Positions 8,192 through 16,229 of a stretch of 64,000 nt of DNA are shown here, one piece after another. The translations under genes and the position numbers were made by a program. The notes under the pieces were generated by a model. The model had not been told where the DNA came from. It did no database searches and was given only the letters and a program-made list of their open reading frames with translations. Source of the DNA: Oscillospiraceae bacterium (lineage in GTDB: Bacteria; Bacillota; Clostridia; Oscillospirales; Oscillospiraceae); the NCBI GenBank assembly GCA_017406005.1, contig JAFQZI010000014.1:1-64000 (forward strand). Reading direction: 5' to 3'. How positions within the stretch are numbered: the stretch's first letter is position 1; each line of letters opens with the position of its first letter.

Positions 8192-8794
8192 TTATTCGTT
8201 GCCCTTTACTCCGTATACTTTTATAAAATGCCGGCTGAACGCTTCAATCTGTGCTATGGCGTCATCCGTTTTTTCCGGCTCACGGTCGCACAGGTGAATA
8301 AGAGCCGAAATCGGCGCAGTGTAAGCAAAAGCGAGCATCGCCGGATCATCTCGAATAAGCAATCCCTTGTCCATCATACCTGCAAAGATACGGGTGAACA
8401 TCTCTTTGAGACCGGTAAGGAAATGCTTCGTCGCAAGGTCCCTGGCGCGATCGTCACGGAACTGCTCAATCGTAAGCAGTTTTCTCACCTTAATGATCTT
8501 CTCGTCGTGAATCGTGATATCCACCATGTGCATTGTCATTGCAAGCAGAGCATCCAAAGAGTCCGGCACAGGCGGCAGATGCTCCGGGGAACCGAAACGC
8601 TCGTCATAATAGGCAATCATTTCGTCCAGCAAAGAGTTCCAGATTTCCTCTTTGCTCTCAAAATGGCGGTACATTGAGGATTTGACAAGCCCCAGGGACG
8701 CAGTCAGTTCGCGGACGTTCGTACCTGCATAGCCGTTTTGCGAGAACTTCTCCAACGCCAGCGCCAGAATTCTTTCTTTCGTATCCTTTGCCAT
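8192..8794 (-). CDS. TetR/AcrR family repressor
   Basis: A 200-residue regulator. The N-terminal HTH reads ILALALEKFSQNGYAGTNVR followed by ELTASLGLVKSSMYRHFESKE, a classic TetR domain; the remaining helices form the ligand domain. The ATG at 8794 has AAGGAGG 6 bases upstream, while a start at 8833 would overlap the operator. Two palindromes over its own promoter indicate autorepression. It heads an operon with an effector-binding protein, two acetyltransferases and an MFS pump, so it probably controls resistance to a small molecule. Confidence 0.92.
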   Translation of the reverse strand: MAKDTKERILALALEKFSQNGYAGTNVRELTASLGLVKSSMYRHFESKEEIWNSLLDEMIAYYDERFGSPEHLPPVPDSLDALLAMTMHMVDITIHDEKIIKVRKLLTIEQFRDDRARDLATKHFLTGLKEMFTRIFAGMMDKGLLIRDDPAMLAFAYTAPISALIHLCDREPEKTDDAIAQIEAFSRHFIKVYGVKGNE

Positions 8795-8817
8795 AATAAC
8801 CTCCTTCAATAAATTAA

Positions 8818-8857
8818 GTGACCATCTGGTCACATATTATAGTGAACAGGTGATCAC
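8818..8857 (-). promoter_or_regulatory. Two TetR-type operators
   Basis: The first palindrome (8818-8833) has perfect arms GTGACCA and TGGTCAC around TC. The second (8842-8857), GTGAACA-GG-TGATCAC, matches the same consensus with one mismatch. The first covers the initiation region and the second fills the -10/-35 spacer almost exactly, as expected for TetR autorepression. Confidence 0.8.
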
Positions 8858-8864
8858 TTGTCAA
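8836..8864 (-). promoter_or_regulatory. Consensus sigma-A promoter of the TetR operon
   Basis: On the minus strand a perfect TTGACA (8864-8859) and a perfect TATAAT (8841-8836) are separated by 17 bases. Such a strong promoter covered by two operators predicts tight repression and high induced expression. Confidence 0.88.
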
Positions 8865-8918
8865 GTGATATTCGTTTTTTATCTTGCGTCTGACTTGCGA
8901 GACAACGAAAAGGCTCTT

Positions 8919-9860
8919 TTATTTGGTTTTTCCCTTTTCCTTGGCGCGTTTGTCGTTGATGATATCCATTTCACGGGCAGTCACTTCCGTGACACCGTTT
9001 TCCTTTGCCCAGGTTACACAGCCTTTGAGCACAGTGGGCAGGAAGATGCGCGGCACATTCAGCAGCTTTTCCAGCGCGTCATCGGTGAAATGGACGGACG
9101 GGTCGGTACGGTCGGCAGCATAGCGCACGGAGGAGAGGGAGGCATTACGGATGGGAAGAAGCTCCGGCACCAGACGCGGGGTTTTGGCAAACCAGAAGTT
9201 CTTGCTGTCACGGTAGCCGTGGCAGATCAGCACATTCGGCCAGTTCCGACCCTTTACGCCGTCAATGATATTCCGGTGGTACTTTGGCTTCATCAGCATC
9301 TTGTCAATACGCAGGATGAAATGTGCGCCGTACTGGGTGGTGATACCGTTGAAATTCCGGTAGGGAGGCGGATAGCAGCCGTCCTCCAGCTGCCGGCCGA
9401 TGTCTTCTTCGGCATTTTCCAGATCGCTCATCCAGGTGCATTCCATGACCTGATAGGCCTCCGAAACGACTTGCGGCCGAGGGGTGGAGGGATCCTCCTG
9501 AATACAGAGGCCATCTTCAAGCGTAAAGCCAAAGTTTTTCATTTTTTCGGCAGGCGTGTCGCCCGGCCAGCCCTGAGCCACGATTTTCTTGTGATAACCG
9601 CGCCCTTCCGGCATGAAGTTGATGGCGACCTGCTTCCGGCCTGCCAGCAGGTGCTGTGCCGTATTGGATGAATTTCGCGCCTCCAGAATCATGGCATAAT
9701 AGCCTTTGCCGGCTATGTAATAAGGGAAGCAAAGGGAATAAGAACCCACGGAGGTGCTGCCGTCCTCCGCGAGGGTGGAAATCATAACCGTAGGCATCGG
9801 GTAGTAGGAACTGGTCTGGTAGAAATTATCCACAATACGAAGGTCCTTGAAACTGCTCAT
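8919..9860 (-). CDS. Flavin reductase-like protein with PCP-reductase-like tail
   Basis: A 313-residue protein. Residues 1-200 resemble the flavoredoxin/FMN-binding split barrel: an early SYYPMPTVMIST segment, then NTAQHLLAGRKQVAINF, where FMN is held. The C-terminal 55 residues (ALEKLLNVPRIFLPTVLKG, then CVTWAKENGVTEVTAREMD) resemble the PCP_red domain found in nitrogenase-like protochlorophyllide reductases and in anaerobe oxidoreductases. The start at 9860 has AAAGGAG 9 bases upstream. It is monocistronic with its own promoter. The electron donor and substrate are unknown. Confidence 0.75.
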   Translation of the reverse strand: MSSFKDLRIVDNFYQTSSYYPMPTVMISTLAEDGSTSVGSYSLCFPYYIAGKGYYAMILEARNSSNTAQHLLAGRKQVAINFMPEGRGYHKKIVAQGWPGDTPAEKMKNFGFTLEDGLCIQEDPSTPRPQVVSEAYQVMECTWMSDLENAEEDIGRQLEDGCYPPPYRNFNGITTQYGAHFILRIDKMLMKPKYHRNIIDGVKGRNWPNVLICHGYRDSKNFWFAKTPRLVPELLPIRNASLSSVRYAADRTDPSVHFTDDALEKLLNVPRIFLPTVLKGCVTWAKENGVTEVTAREMDIINDKRAKEKGKTK

Positions 9861-9888
9861 AAGAAAACGCTCCTTTGACTGAAATAAA

Positions 9889-9938
9889 AACAACTACCGG
9901 TGCTTAAAAGTATAGCATCCGGCAGCTGTTTTTGTCAA
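9889..9938 (-). promoter_or_regulatory. Promoter of the flavin reductase gene, overlapping an inverted repeat
   Basis: On the minus strand TTGACA (9938-9933) and TATACT (9914-9909) are 18 bases apart. The same interval holds an imperfect inverted repeat, AACAGCTGCCGGATGC against GCACCGGTAGTTGTT, followed by T-rich sequence. The element could serve both as the glycosyltransferase transcript's terminator and as this gene's promoter or operator. Confidence 0.55.
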
Positions 9939-10015
9939 GAATGGACGGGAAAAGCTCCTGGTTCCGGTATATCCGGAAACCTTTTTTCCGAAAAAACAGA
10001 TTGTACGATCAAACG

Positions 10016-11422
10016 TTATTTGTTTTGATTGGAACCGTTTGTTTTTCTGGTCAATCTTTGATAAGCCATATTCTGCAGTGCTTTTTTTACCGGGAAACTC
10101 AGCATGACGGCAAGGACGATAAAGATCCACAGATATTTTCTGCTGATAAACTGAAAGACGAGACATGCCAGAATAATGATAAAGGCGTTGTATAAAATCT
10201 CCAGTTTAAAATTTTCCCTTACGAGATCTTTCATGATGTCCACACCGTTTGAACTGTGCGGCGCGCTTTCAATAAAGTCTGCCGCGCCGGAAGGACCTGA
10301 ACAGCTTCTGAAATCATCACTGCAGGCCTGTGCTGCCTCCGCATATGCAGAGGAACCGATGACATCCAGAACAGCTTTCCTGATACCGCCCACGGAATCA
10401 TCTTTCAGGGGTATGCCGGCACCGATCTCTGTGACACGCCTTGCAACGGCAGCCTGCTCATTGGTCTGCGGATACAGAACCATAGGAGCCGCCATATACA
10501 GACTTTCGGATACACTGTTCATCCCGCAATGTGTGATGAAAGCACTTGCCCGGGAGAGGACATCCAGCTGATCCACATAGGGGCAGACTTTTATATTTTC
10601 GGGAAGCTCTCCCAGACTGCCGATGTCAACGGTTTTTCCGCAGGAGATCAGCACATCGATCTCAAGATCCTTTAAGGCGTCAATGCATTTGTGATAAAAA
10701 TCAGGGCGGTCGTTGATTACGGTTCCCATCGAGATGTATACAAGCGGCCTGTCCGGATTTTTCTCCGGCTTTTTATCCGTAAACACAGACGGACCGACAA
10801 ATACATAATGATCGGAAAAGCTCTCCGAAAACGGCTGGAAACGCTTTGAAGTATATACGACCGAATCTGTACTGTTATCGCTCTGGATCAGGGCAAACAG
10901 GCCTTTGTTTTTGTATCCGTAGGCCTTCAGTTTTTTCAATTCCCGCTGAACCCTGGGGAGCCCAAAGAGGAGATCCGCTATCTCTCGGGGAGAGCTCTTC
11001 ATATAACCGGAAGACATCTGATTGAATGCAAATGTACTGGTTGAAACCACCATCGGCACATCATATTTCCAGGCGTTCAGTTTTCCCCAGAAACAGACAG
11101 AGTCCGTATATACCACATCCGGCCGGAATGCCTCAAACTCATCGTGCATAAAGTCATTCATGGCAAGAGTGGTGCGGATATCCTGGATTGACATTTCCGT
11201 CGTCGATACTTTTTTTAAATTCTCTTCCTGCTTTGCGTTAAGCTTCGGGAGGAAGGAATCGCAGGAAACAAAAACGGCTCCGGTTTTTTCGATCTTTTCC
11301 CTGAACTCATTGAAAGAGTAAAACCTGACCTCATCCCCACGGCTCACGAGCTCCGCAACAACAGGCAGCATCGGATTGGTGTGCCCGTGAGCGGGAATAC
11401 AGAAAACAGCTATCCTTTTCAT
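10016..11422 (-). CDS. MGT-type UDP-glycosyltransferase with C-terminal membrane anchor
   Basis: A 468-residue GT-B glycosyltransferase of the macrolide-glycosyltransferase type. The N-terminus FCIPAHGHTNPMLPV carries the acceptor-side histidine, and the C-terminal half has VYISMGTVIN, ITHCGMNSVSESLYMAAPMV and PQTNEQ, the UDP-sugar binding signature. Residues about 410-450 form two hydrophobic helices (NAFIIILACLVFQF and YLWIFIVLAVMLSF) absent from standard cytoplasmic MGT enzymes, suggesting membrane attachment. The start overlaps the AbrB-like gene by 4 bases. It may glycosylate a hydrophobic antibiotic or lipid. Confidence 0.88.
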   Translation of the reverse strand: MKRIAVFCIPAHGHTNPMLPVVAELVSRGDEVRFYSFNEFREKIEKTGAVFVSCDSFLPKLNAKQEENLKKVSTTEMSIQDIRTTLAMNDFMHDEFEAFRPDVVYTDSVCFWGKLNAWKYDVPMVVSTSTFAFNQMSSGYMKSSPREIADLLFGLPRVQRELKKLKAYGYKNKGLFALIQSDNSTDSVVYTSKRFQPFSESFSDHYVFVGPSVFTDKKPEKNPDRPLVYISMGTVINDRPDFYHKCIDALKDLEIDVLISCGKTVDIGSLGELPENIKVCPYVDQLDVLSRASAFITHCGMNSVSESLYMAAPMVLYPQTNEQAAVARRVTEIGAGIPLKDDSVGGIRKAVLDVIGSSAYAEAAQACSDDFRSCSGPSGAADFIESAPHSSNGVDIMKDLVRENFKLEILYNAFIIILACLVFQFISRKYLWIFIVLAVMLSFPVKKALQNMAYQRLTRKTNGSNQNK

Positions 11423-11628
11423 TTCTCTTCCTCTCTGAATGCCACGTTGAAGAATTCTGAAAAAGCAGACCTGGGAGGGATCGCAATACCGCGCTCTACA
11501 TCACCAAGCAAAACGAGGGTATCGCCGGGGTTGATACCGAATATCTCTCGTGCCTGTTTGGGAATCACGATTTGCCCCTTTTCTCCGACAGTGGCTGTCC
11601 ATGCGTACTTGCCTTTCAGTGTTTCCAT
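11419..11628 (-). CDS. AbrB/SpoVT-MazE family DNA-binding protein
   Basis: A 69-residue swapped-hairpin regulator. TVGEKGQIVIPKQAREIFG and INPGDTLVLLGD are the diagnostic AbrB motif. The ATG at 11628 has GGAGG 5 bases upstream; a TTG at 11640 is less likely. The stop overlaps the glycosyltransferase start, so this is a two-gene operon. An inverted repeat covers its promoter, suggesting it represses its own operon. Confidence 0.9.
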   Translation of the reverse strand: METLKGKYAWTATVGEKGQIVIPKQAREIFGINPGDTLVLLGDVERGIAIPPRSAFSEFFNVAFREEEK

Positions 11629-11643
11629 TGTTTCCTCCAATAA

Positions 11644-11690
11644 GTATGATTTGTATAACTAATCATACCAAAACAGAACGCATTTGTCAA
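11644..11690 (-). promoter_or_regulatory. Promoter and inverted-repeat operator of the AbrB-MGT operon
   Basis: On the minus strand TTGACA (11690-11685) and TATGAT (11667-11662) are 17 bases apart. GTATGAT (11644-11650) and ATCATAC (11662-11668) form a perfect inverted repeat with an 11-base spacer, one arm lying on the -10 box, which suits repression by the AbrB-like product. Confidence 0.75.
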
Positions 11691-11765
11691 TATAAAAGAG
11701 CGTCTTGTAAAACGGTCTGTTTTGATATATTCTACAGGAAACACCTGTGAATGTGAGGAGCAAAG

Positions 11766-12242
11766 ATGATCATCGGCAACTCTATCTCTCTCGTTGCGGC
11801 GATTTTCACAGTTGCCAGCTCGTGGAGTAAAGATCAGAAAAGGATTTTTCTGTATCAGGCTGTGCAATGCTTTCTGCTTGCCATAGCCAATGTCTTTTTC
11901 ATCTCCGTCAGCGGGGTTACCACCTATGCCCTGTGTGCCCTCCGAAACCTTTTGATAGCTTACGACCGATTTACCAATAAAGTCTGCATTGCTTTTCTGA
12001 TCAGTGTAACGGCAATCGGCCTGTTTGCGAATAACAGAGGTTTGATCGGCCTGCTCCCTGTTTTAACCACAGCTATTTATACCATAGCGTGTTTTTATGT
12101 GAGGGAAACAAAGCCGATCAAGTTAAACATTATTGTCAATCTTACGCTGTGGGCTATTTACGATATCGCTATCCACGATTTTGTTTCCTTTACCGTGGAC
12201 ACCGTATCAGCCGGGACAGCAGTGGTCTCCTTATTTCGTTAA
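11766..12242 (+). CDS. YgjV-family inner membrane protein
   Basis: A 158-residue membrane protein with about six short hydrophobic segments. The sequence SWSKDQKRIFLYQAVQCFLL near residue 20 and the C-terminal NLTLWAIYDIAIHDF match the YgjV-type family of unknown function. GTGAGGAG precedes the start by 6 bases. It is divergent from the AbrB-MGT operon. The family's biochemical role is not established. Confidence 0.75.
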   Translation: MIIGNSISLVAAIFTVASSWSKDQKRIFLYQAVQCFLLAIANVFFISVSGVTTYALCALRNLLIAYDRFTNKVCIAFLISVTAIGLFANNRGLIGLLPVLTTAIYTIACFYVRETKPIKLNIIVNLTLWAIYDIAIHDFVSFTVDTVSAGTAVVSLFR

Positions 12243-12256
12243 GACGTTTATTTTTC

Positions 12257-12286
12257 TTGCCATTACCGCCTCTTTTATGCTACAAT
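12257..12286 (+). promoter_or_regulatory. Promoter of the leader-peptide unit
   Basis: TTGCCA (12257-12262) and TACAAT (12281-12286) are 18 bases apart. The start site would fall near 12293, leaving a short leader before the 14-codon reading frame at 12319. Confidence 0.55.
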
Positions 12287-12318
12287 CTCTTTCAGAATTT
12301 ATATGGAGGTGCAATTGT

Positions 12319-12363
12319 ATGAAAAACAATGCTGCCATATTCATTCCTTTCGGGGCTATCTAA
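12319..12363 (+). CDS. 14-residue leader peptide, putative attenuator
   Basis: A short reading frame MKNNAAIFIPFGAI with GGAGGT 8 bases upstream and a promoter about 33 bases before that. The stop codon is followed 15 bases later by an intrinsic terminator. A strongly translated tiny peptide next to a terminator is the usual arrangement of ribosome-mediated attenuation. The next gene, at 12458, is a small coiled membrane protein, an odd target, so the peptide may instead be functional itself. This is inferred from layout only. Confidence 0.5.
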   Translation: MKNNAAIFIPFGAI

Positions 12364-12378
12364 GACCCCTTTTTATAC

Positions 12379-12405
12379 CGGCATCCGTAACGGATGCCGC
12401 TTTTT
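12379..12405 (+). terminator. Intrinsic terminator after the leader peptide
   Basis: CGGCATCCG and CGGATGCCG form a perfect 9-base-pair stem with a TAA loop, followed by C and five T residues. A loop of only three bases makes this compact and stable. Confidence 0.8.
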
Positions 12406-12457
12406 GATCATATCCAGAATCACAACGGCTGACCGAAGGGGAAATGAGGAAATCATT

Positions 12458-12808
12458 ATGCGGGAAAAAAGAACGCTGGATAAACTGAAAAACGCTGCTG
12501 CATATACCGGGGAACAGGTCAAGCAGGTGGCGAAAGAAGTTGCGGAGGACTGTGATAATGAGGTGCTCCGCAATGCAAGATCCTTTTACGGCGGAATTGC
12601 CCGGAAAGCGAAAAGAAAAGTATCCGACAAGGTAAGGGAAGCCTATAACGCATCAGAGGAAAAGCGGCAGGAAATGCTCCAGACACAGCAGCAGAGGGCG
12701 AAGGAAAGACGCAGCATGGTAAAAAGAGCAACTGTTATTTTAATCTGCATGATCGTTATCGCAACACTGCTGATCTCATTTGCTTTTTGGGTCGGGCACC
12801 GGATTTAA
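12458..12808 (+). CDS. Charged helical protein with C-terminal membrane segment
   Basis: A 116-residue protein. Residues 1-85 are highly charged and helical (for example KSDK-type repeats in RKAKRKVSDKVREAYNASEE), resembling a coiled coil. Residues about 90-113 are one hydrophobic helix, ATVILICMIVIATLLISFAF, giving a tail-anchored layout. The ATG has GAGGA 8 bases upstream. It lies downstream of the leader peptide and terminator, so it may be expressed only on readthrough. No family is recognised with confidence. Confidence 0.6.
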   Translation: MREKRTLDKLKNAAAYTGEQVKQVAKEVAEDCDNEVLRNARSFYGGIARKAKRKVSDKVREAYNASEEKRQEMLQTQQQRAKERRSMVKRATVILICMIVIATLLISFAFWVGHRI

Positions 12809-12873
12809 CCTGTGACGGAATGATAGTCTGAGTTGTGCTTTATTGACATGTATAAAGAAAGCCGAAAGTATAG

Positions 12874-13563
12874 ATGGTAAAGAAAAAATGGTGGATACTC
12901 CCCGCAATCCTGCTTCTAATCCTCGTCATAGCGTTTTTTGTTTTCGTTGCCGATTACTATCACGCAACCGACACAGCGATAAAAGCGCTGGAATCAGATA
13001 ACGTTTTGATCAAACAAACAGAATACGGCTGGTTTTTCGACGGACCATCTTCTGACAGAGCGCTTATCTTTTATCCGGGGGCAAAAGTAGAAGAAACGGC
13101 CTACGCGCCTCTGCTACACAGACTCTCGGATAGCGATATCGATGTTTGCCTTGTGAAAATGCCTTTTCATATGGCGTTATTCGGCAAGAATACTGCGAGC
13201 AGGATCATGAAGCAGTATGAATATAAGCAATGGTACATCGGCGGGCACTCACTTGGCGGAGCCGTTGCAGCGAATTATGCCGCTGCACACGATCTGGACG
13301 GCGTTATATTACTTGCAGCGTTTCCGACCAAAGACGTGGATGAACCGATGCTGCTTATATACGGTTCGGAAGACGGAGTTTTGAATCAGGAACGAGTTGC
13401 TGCCGCAGATCGATTTGGAACGGTCAAAGAAATAGTGATTGACGGCGGAAACCATGCAGGCTTCGGCGAATACGGAGAACAGGCAGGGGATAACCCTGCG
13501 GATATATCCACAGAGGAACAGATACAGATAACCGTCGATGCAATTTCAAAGTGGCTTTCCTGA
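12874..13563 (+). CDS. Membrane-anchored alpha/beta hydrolase
   Basis: A 229-residue protein with an N-terminal membrane anchor (WWILPAILLLILVIAFFVFV) and an alpha/beta-hydrolase domain of the short Abhydrolase_5 type. IGGHSLGG carries the nucleophile serine, the aspartate is in LLIYGSEDGVL, and the histidine in IDGGNHAGFG. The domain likely faces outside as a carboxylesterase or lipase-like enzyme. The ribosome binding site is weak. It is convergent with the DUF362 gene. Confidence 0.82.
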   Translation: MVKKKWWILPAILLLILVIAFFVFVADYYHATDTAIKALESDNVLIKQTEYGWFFDGPSSDRALIFYPGAKVEETAYAPLLHRLSDSDIDVCLVKMPFHMALFGKNTASRIMKQYEYKQWYIGGHSLGGAVAANYAAAHDLDGVILLAAFPTKDVDEPMLLIYGSEDGVLNQERVAAADRFGTVKEIVIDGGNHAGFGEYGEQAGDNPADISTEEQIQITVDAISKWLS

Positions 13564-13578
13564 ACAGGAAAAGTTTTC

Positions 13579-14745
13579 TTATTTCCAATAACCGGCGGTG
13601 ATCGCCTTTTGCGGGCACATCTCCTGGCAGCAGAAGCAGCGGATGCATTTTTTGCGGTCGTATACGGGGGGATGATCTTTCCCATTCCGGAAGGACAGCG
13701 CTTTGCCCGGCACAGGACAGTGGGAAACACAGATCCCGCAGTGGATGCAACGTTCCGCATGAATCACGGGGCGCCGGGAGAAGCGGGCCAGCACGGACAG
13801 TGAACGAACCAGCAAATCCGTCTTTTTCCGGTCTACCTCAAAATCCGGATCTCCGAAGGTATCCGCAAAGACATCGAGCGGCATAGGATCGGCGTAAGCA
13901 TCATCACCGGGCGTTGCCAACAGGAGTTCGATACGTTCGGCATGCCAGGTACCAAGACCCATGGCCTCTCCCTGCACATTGGTCTGGACGGTCTCCGGAT
14001 CCATATGAATCAGCGCACAGAACACAGCATCCAGGGCGACGGGATCGATGGAAAACAGCAGCAGACCCATCGGCTTAGGAGTTCCGGCACCGGGGCCGTT
14101 CCCTTCCATGGCGACAACTGCATCCATGATATGCAGACGCGGTTTTACACAGCGGTGGATATCCACGAGCATCCTGGCAAATACCCCGTCGTTAGGGAAT
14201 TTCAAGTGTTCCCGAGCTTTACGCGTACCACATAACAGGCCGAAGAGATTTTTCACGGCACCGGTCACACGCATCATTGCGTGTGTTTTCATTTTGCAGA
14301 CATTGATAATGGCATCGGCTTCGGTGACCTCCCTTGCAAACCAGAATTCCTTCTCTGTCATACCTTCCGGAAAATCGACCCGAACTTCTTCTGACATGGG
14401 AGCGAGACAAGCGCCGAAGACCGGTTCATCCGAACGGAAGCCGAGACGTTCCAAAGCATGGGTGCCGGTGTCGTGCCCGGGAGAGTCTCCGAAGCGCACG
14501 GATGTGCAACCATATTCCTTCAGAAGCCGAAGCACTGCTCGCAGAACAGAGGGGTGCGTAGTGACTGCGCTGTCCGCCTCGGCGGGCTTGAGGAGATTCG
14601 GCTTGACCAGGACCCGCTCCTCCGGGCGAAGAAAGCTTTCGAGACCGCCGAGAGCACGGATCCCGGTGCGGACAGCTTCATAAACCTTTTCCGGTTCATA
14701 GTCACTGCAGGGTACCGCAATGACCCTGGATTTCTTTTCTGTCAT
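13579..14745 (-). CDS. DUF362 protein with C-terminal 2x[4Fe-4S] ferredoxin domain
   Basis: A 388-residue protein. Residues 30-310 are the DUF362 domain, with VLVKPNLLKPAEADSAVTTH, the GDSPGHDT segment, INVCKMKTH and GAVKNLFGLL. The C-terminus has two ferredoxin clusters, CIHCGICVSHC and CIRCFCCQEMC, each with a following Cys-Pro. These proteins occur in strict anaerobes as electron carriers of unknown partner. GGGAGGAA precedes the ATG. The MBL gene lies 45 bases upstream on the same strand, so they form an operon. Confidence 0.88.
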   Translation of the reverse strand: MTEKKSRVIAVPCSDYEPEKVYEAVRTGIRALGGLESFLRPEERVLVKPNLLKPAEADSAVTTHPSVLRAVLRLLKEYGCTSVRFGDSPGHDTGTHALERLGFRSDEPVFGACLAPMSEEVRVDFPEGMTEKEFWFAREVTEADAIINVCKMKTHAMMRVTGAVKNLFGLLCGTRKAREHLKFPNDGVFARMLVDIHRCVKPRLHIMDAVVAMEGNGPGAGTPKPMGLLLFSIDPVALDAVFCALIHMDPETVQTNVQGEAMGLGTWHAERIELLLATPGDDAYADPMPLDVFADTFGDPDFEVDRKKTDLLVRSLSVLARFSRRPVIHAERCIHCGICVSHCPVPGKALSFRNGKDHPPVYDRKKCIRCFCCQEMCPQKAITAGYWK

Positions 14746-14790
14746 GTTATTCCTCCCTGTAGGGTATCCTGAAATAATTCAGAGACTTTG

Positions 14791-15498
14791 TTAATTTGGA
14801 GAATCTAGAGATATATCACAAAGAAACGTGGCAAAGCCGAGATCATAGGCACAGATCTTATTTCCGAAGACTTCTTCCGGCCGACCGGAAACCTTACCAT
14901 CCAGGACAGTCTGTGCGCCATCGTGAAGTCTGTCAATCAAATCGGGATATACGGGGATAGAAGCGTGTGACGGCCAGATCTCATCAAATCGCCCAGCCCA
15001 AGACTGCAGATGCTCCAGACTTTTGATATAGAGTTGCATGTTCCGGAACGGGCCGAACATGAAAATGCGACCGTCCTGGATGGGATCGCCGCTGATCAGG
15101 ACACGATTCGATGTGTCGAGCAGAGCAATGCTTCCCGGTGTATGGCCGGGAAGATGGATGACCTCCAGTTTACGCTCTCCGAGGTCGATAACATCTCCTT
15201 CCAGGATCGGGATAATCTTCCCGGACCGGTTTCCGCGGCGGTAATTGGATTCTTCCGCAGGGTGCATATAGAAGGATTCAAACTGTTCGTTGCCCGCCAC
15301 ATGATCTCCGTCAGCATGGGTGTTCAACAGAGTTATGGGCAGATCCGTCAGCGAAGCAGCTATATCCCGTGCATTCTTACCATTTCTGCCGGAATCGATA
15401 AGCAAAGCACGTTCTGTTCCGGTGAGAAGAAAGAAACGAACACCGCTGTCCTCTATACGCCAGGAGTTATGATTGATTTGGATGATTTCATAATCCAT
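14791..15498 (-). CDS. MBL-fold metallohydrolase
   Basis: A 235-residue metallo-beta-lactamase-fold protein. The metal motif is THADGDHVAG (H-x-D-x-D-H form), with further ligands in LPGHTPGSIALLD, SGDPI and PSHASIPV. The family hydrolyses thioesters such as S-lactoylglutathione, or other esters. GGGAGG precedes the ATG by 7 bases. It is co-oriented with the downstream DUF362 gene, 45 bases away. Substrate is not predictable. Confidence 0.86.
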   Translation of the reverse strand: MDYEIIQINHNSWRIEDSGVRFFLLTGTERALLIDSGRNGKNARDIAASLTDLPITLLNTHADGDHVAGNEQFESFYMHPAEESNYRRGNRSGKIIPILEGDVIDLGERKLEVIHLPGHTPGSIALLDTSNRVLISGDPIQDGRIFMFGPFRNMQLYIKSLEHLQSWAGRFDEIWPSHASIPVYPDLIDRLHDGAQTVLDGKVSGRPEEVFGNKICAYDLGFATFLCDISLDSPN

Positions 15499-15621
15499 AT
15501 GTATGCCTCCCGTAAATAATCAGAAAAGGATTCTTGTTATTCTCATTTTCGTTCCTGCATCCCGGGAAAACTATACCATAATTCATCTTGGTTTTCCAAT
15601 GTTTCCGATCCATTTCTTGCG

Positions 15622-15650
15622 TTGACTGATATCTCCTGAATGAATATAAT
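15622..15650 (+). promoter_or_regulatory. Sigma-A promoter for the GNAT gene at 15703
   Basis: TTGACT (15622-15627) and a perfect TATAAT (15645-15650) are separated by 17 bases. The start site would lie near 15657, about 45 bases before the ATG. Confidence 0.75.
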
Positions 15651-15702
15651 AAAACTCTATTAAAAAATACGTCGATAGCACAGCATTAACGGAGTACAGA
15701 GA

Positions 15703-16188
15703 ATGGAACAGAACAGTATCAGACTTACGCCTATGACACCTTCTATGTATCATCGCTATTTCAGAGAATATGAGAATGATCCAGATCTGTATCTGGATCC
15801 GAAAAAGTGTGTTGCATATGTCTACAATAAAGAGAAGGTAGATCAGTACATCCAACGACAGATCGATCTGAAGCGGATACCGCTTGCAATTCTATATGAC
15901 GATGAGATCGTTGGCGAAGTCGTTATCAAGAATATTGAAAAGCAAATAAGTGCAACGATGGGACTCACCTTGAAAACTGCCAAATACAAGAATCGCGGAA
16001 TCGGCACGCAAGCGGAGAGACTTGTCATTCAATATGTCTTCAATGAACTGGATATTCCCACCCTGTATGCGGATACGATCCGGACAAACACCAGAAGTCA
16101 GCACGTTCTGGAAAAAGTGGGCTTTGTCTTTATTTGGGAAGATAAAGATTTCAGGTATTATCGGATTGATAGGGATTCCGGTATCTAG
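15703..16188 (+). CDS. GNAT acetyltransferase (RimJ/RimL-like)
   Basis: A 161-residue GNAT protein. The N-terminus SIRLTPMTPSMYHRYFREY and the acetyl-CoA loop YKNRGIGTQAERL (R-G-I-G-T) fit the RimJ/RimL type, as does the C-terminal TNTRSQHVLEKVGFVF. No strong ribosome binding site is seen. It lies just upstream of an esterase gene (42-base gap), possibly one transcript. The acetyl acceptor is unknown. Confidence 0.85.
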   Translation: MEQNSIRLTPMTPSMYHRYFREYENDPDLYLDPKKCVAYVYNKEKVDQYIQRQIDLKRIPLAILYDDEIVGEVVIKNIEKQISATMGLTLKTAKYKNRGIGTQAERLVIQYVFNELDIPTLYADTIRTNTRSQHVLEKVGFVFIWEDKDFRYYRIDRDSGI

Positions 16189-16229
16189 GGATTCTGAATG
16201 ATACAAGCAAAAGAATGGAGCACTTCGAT

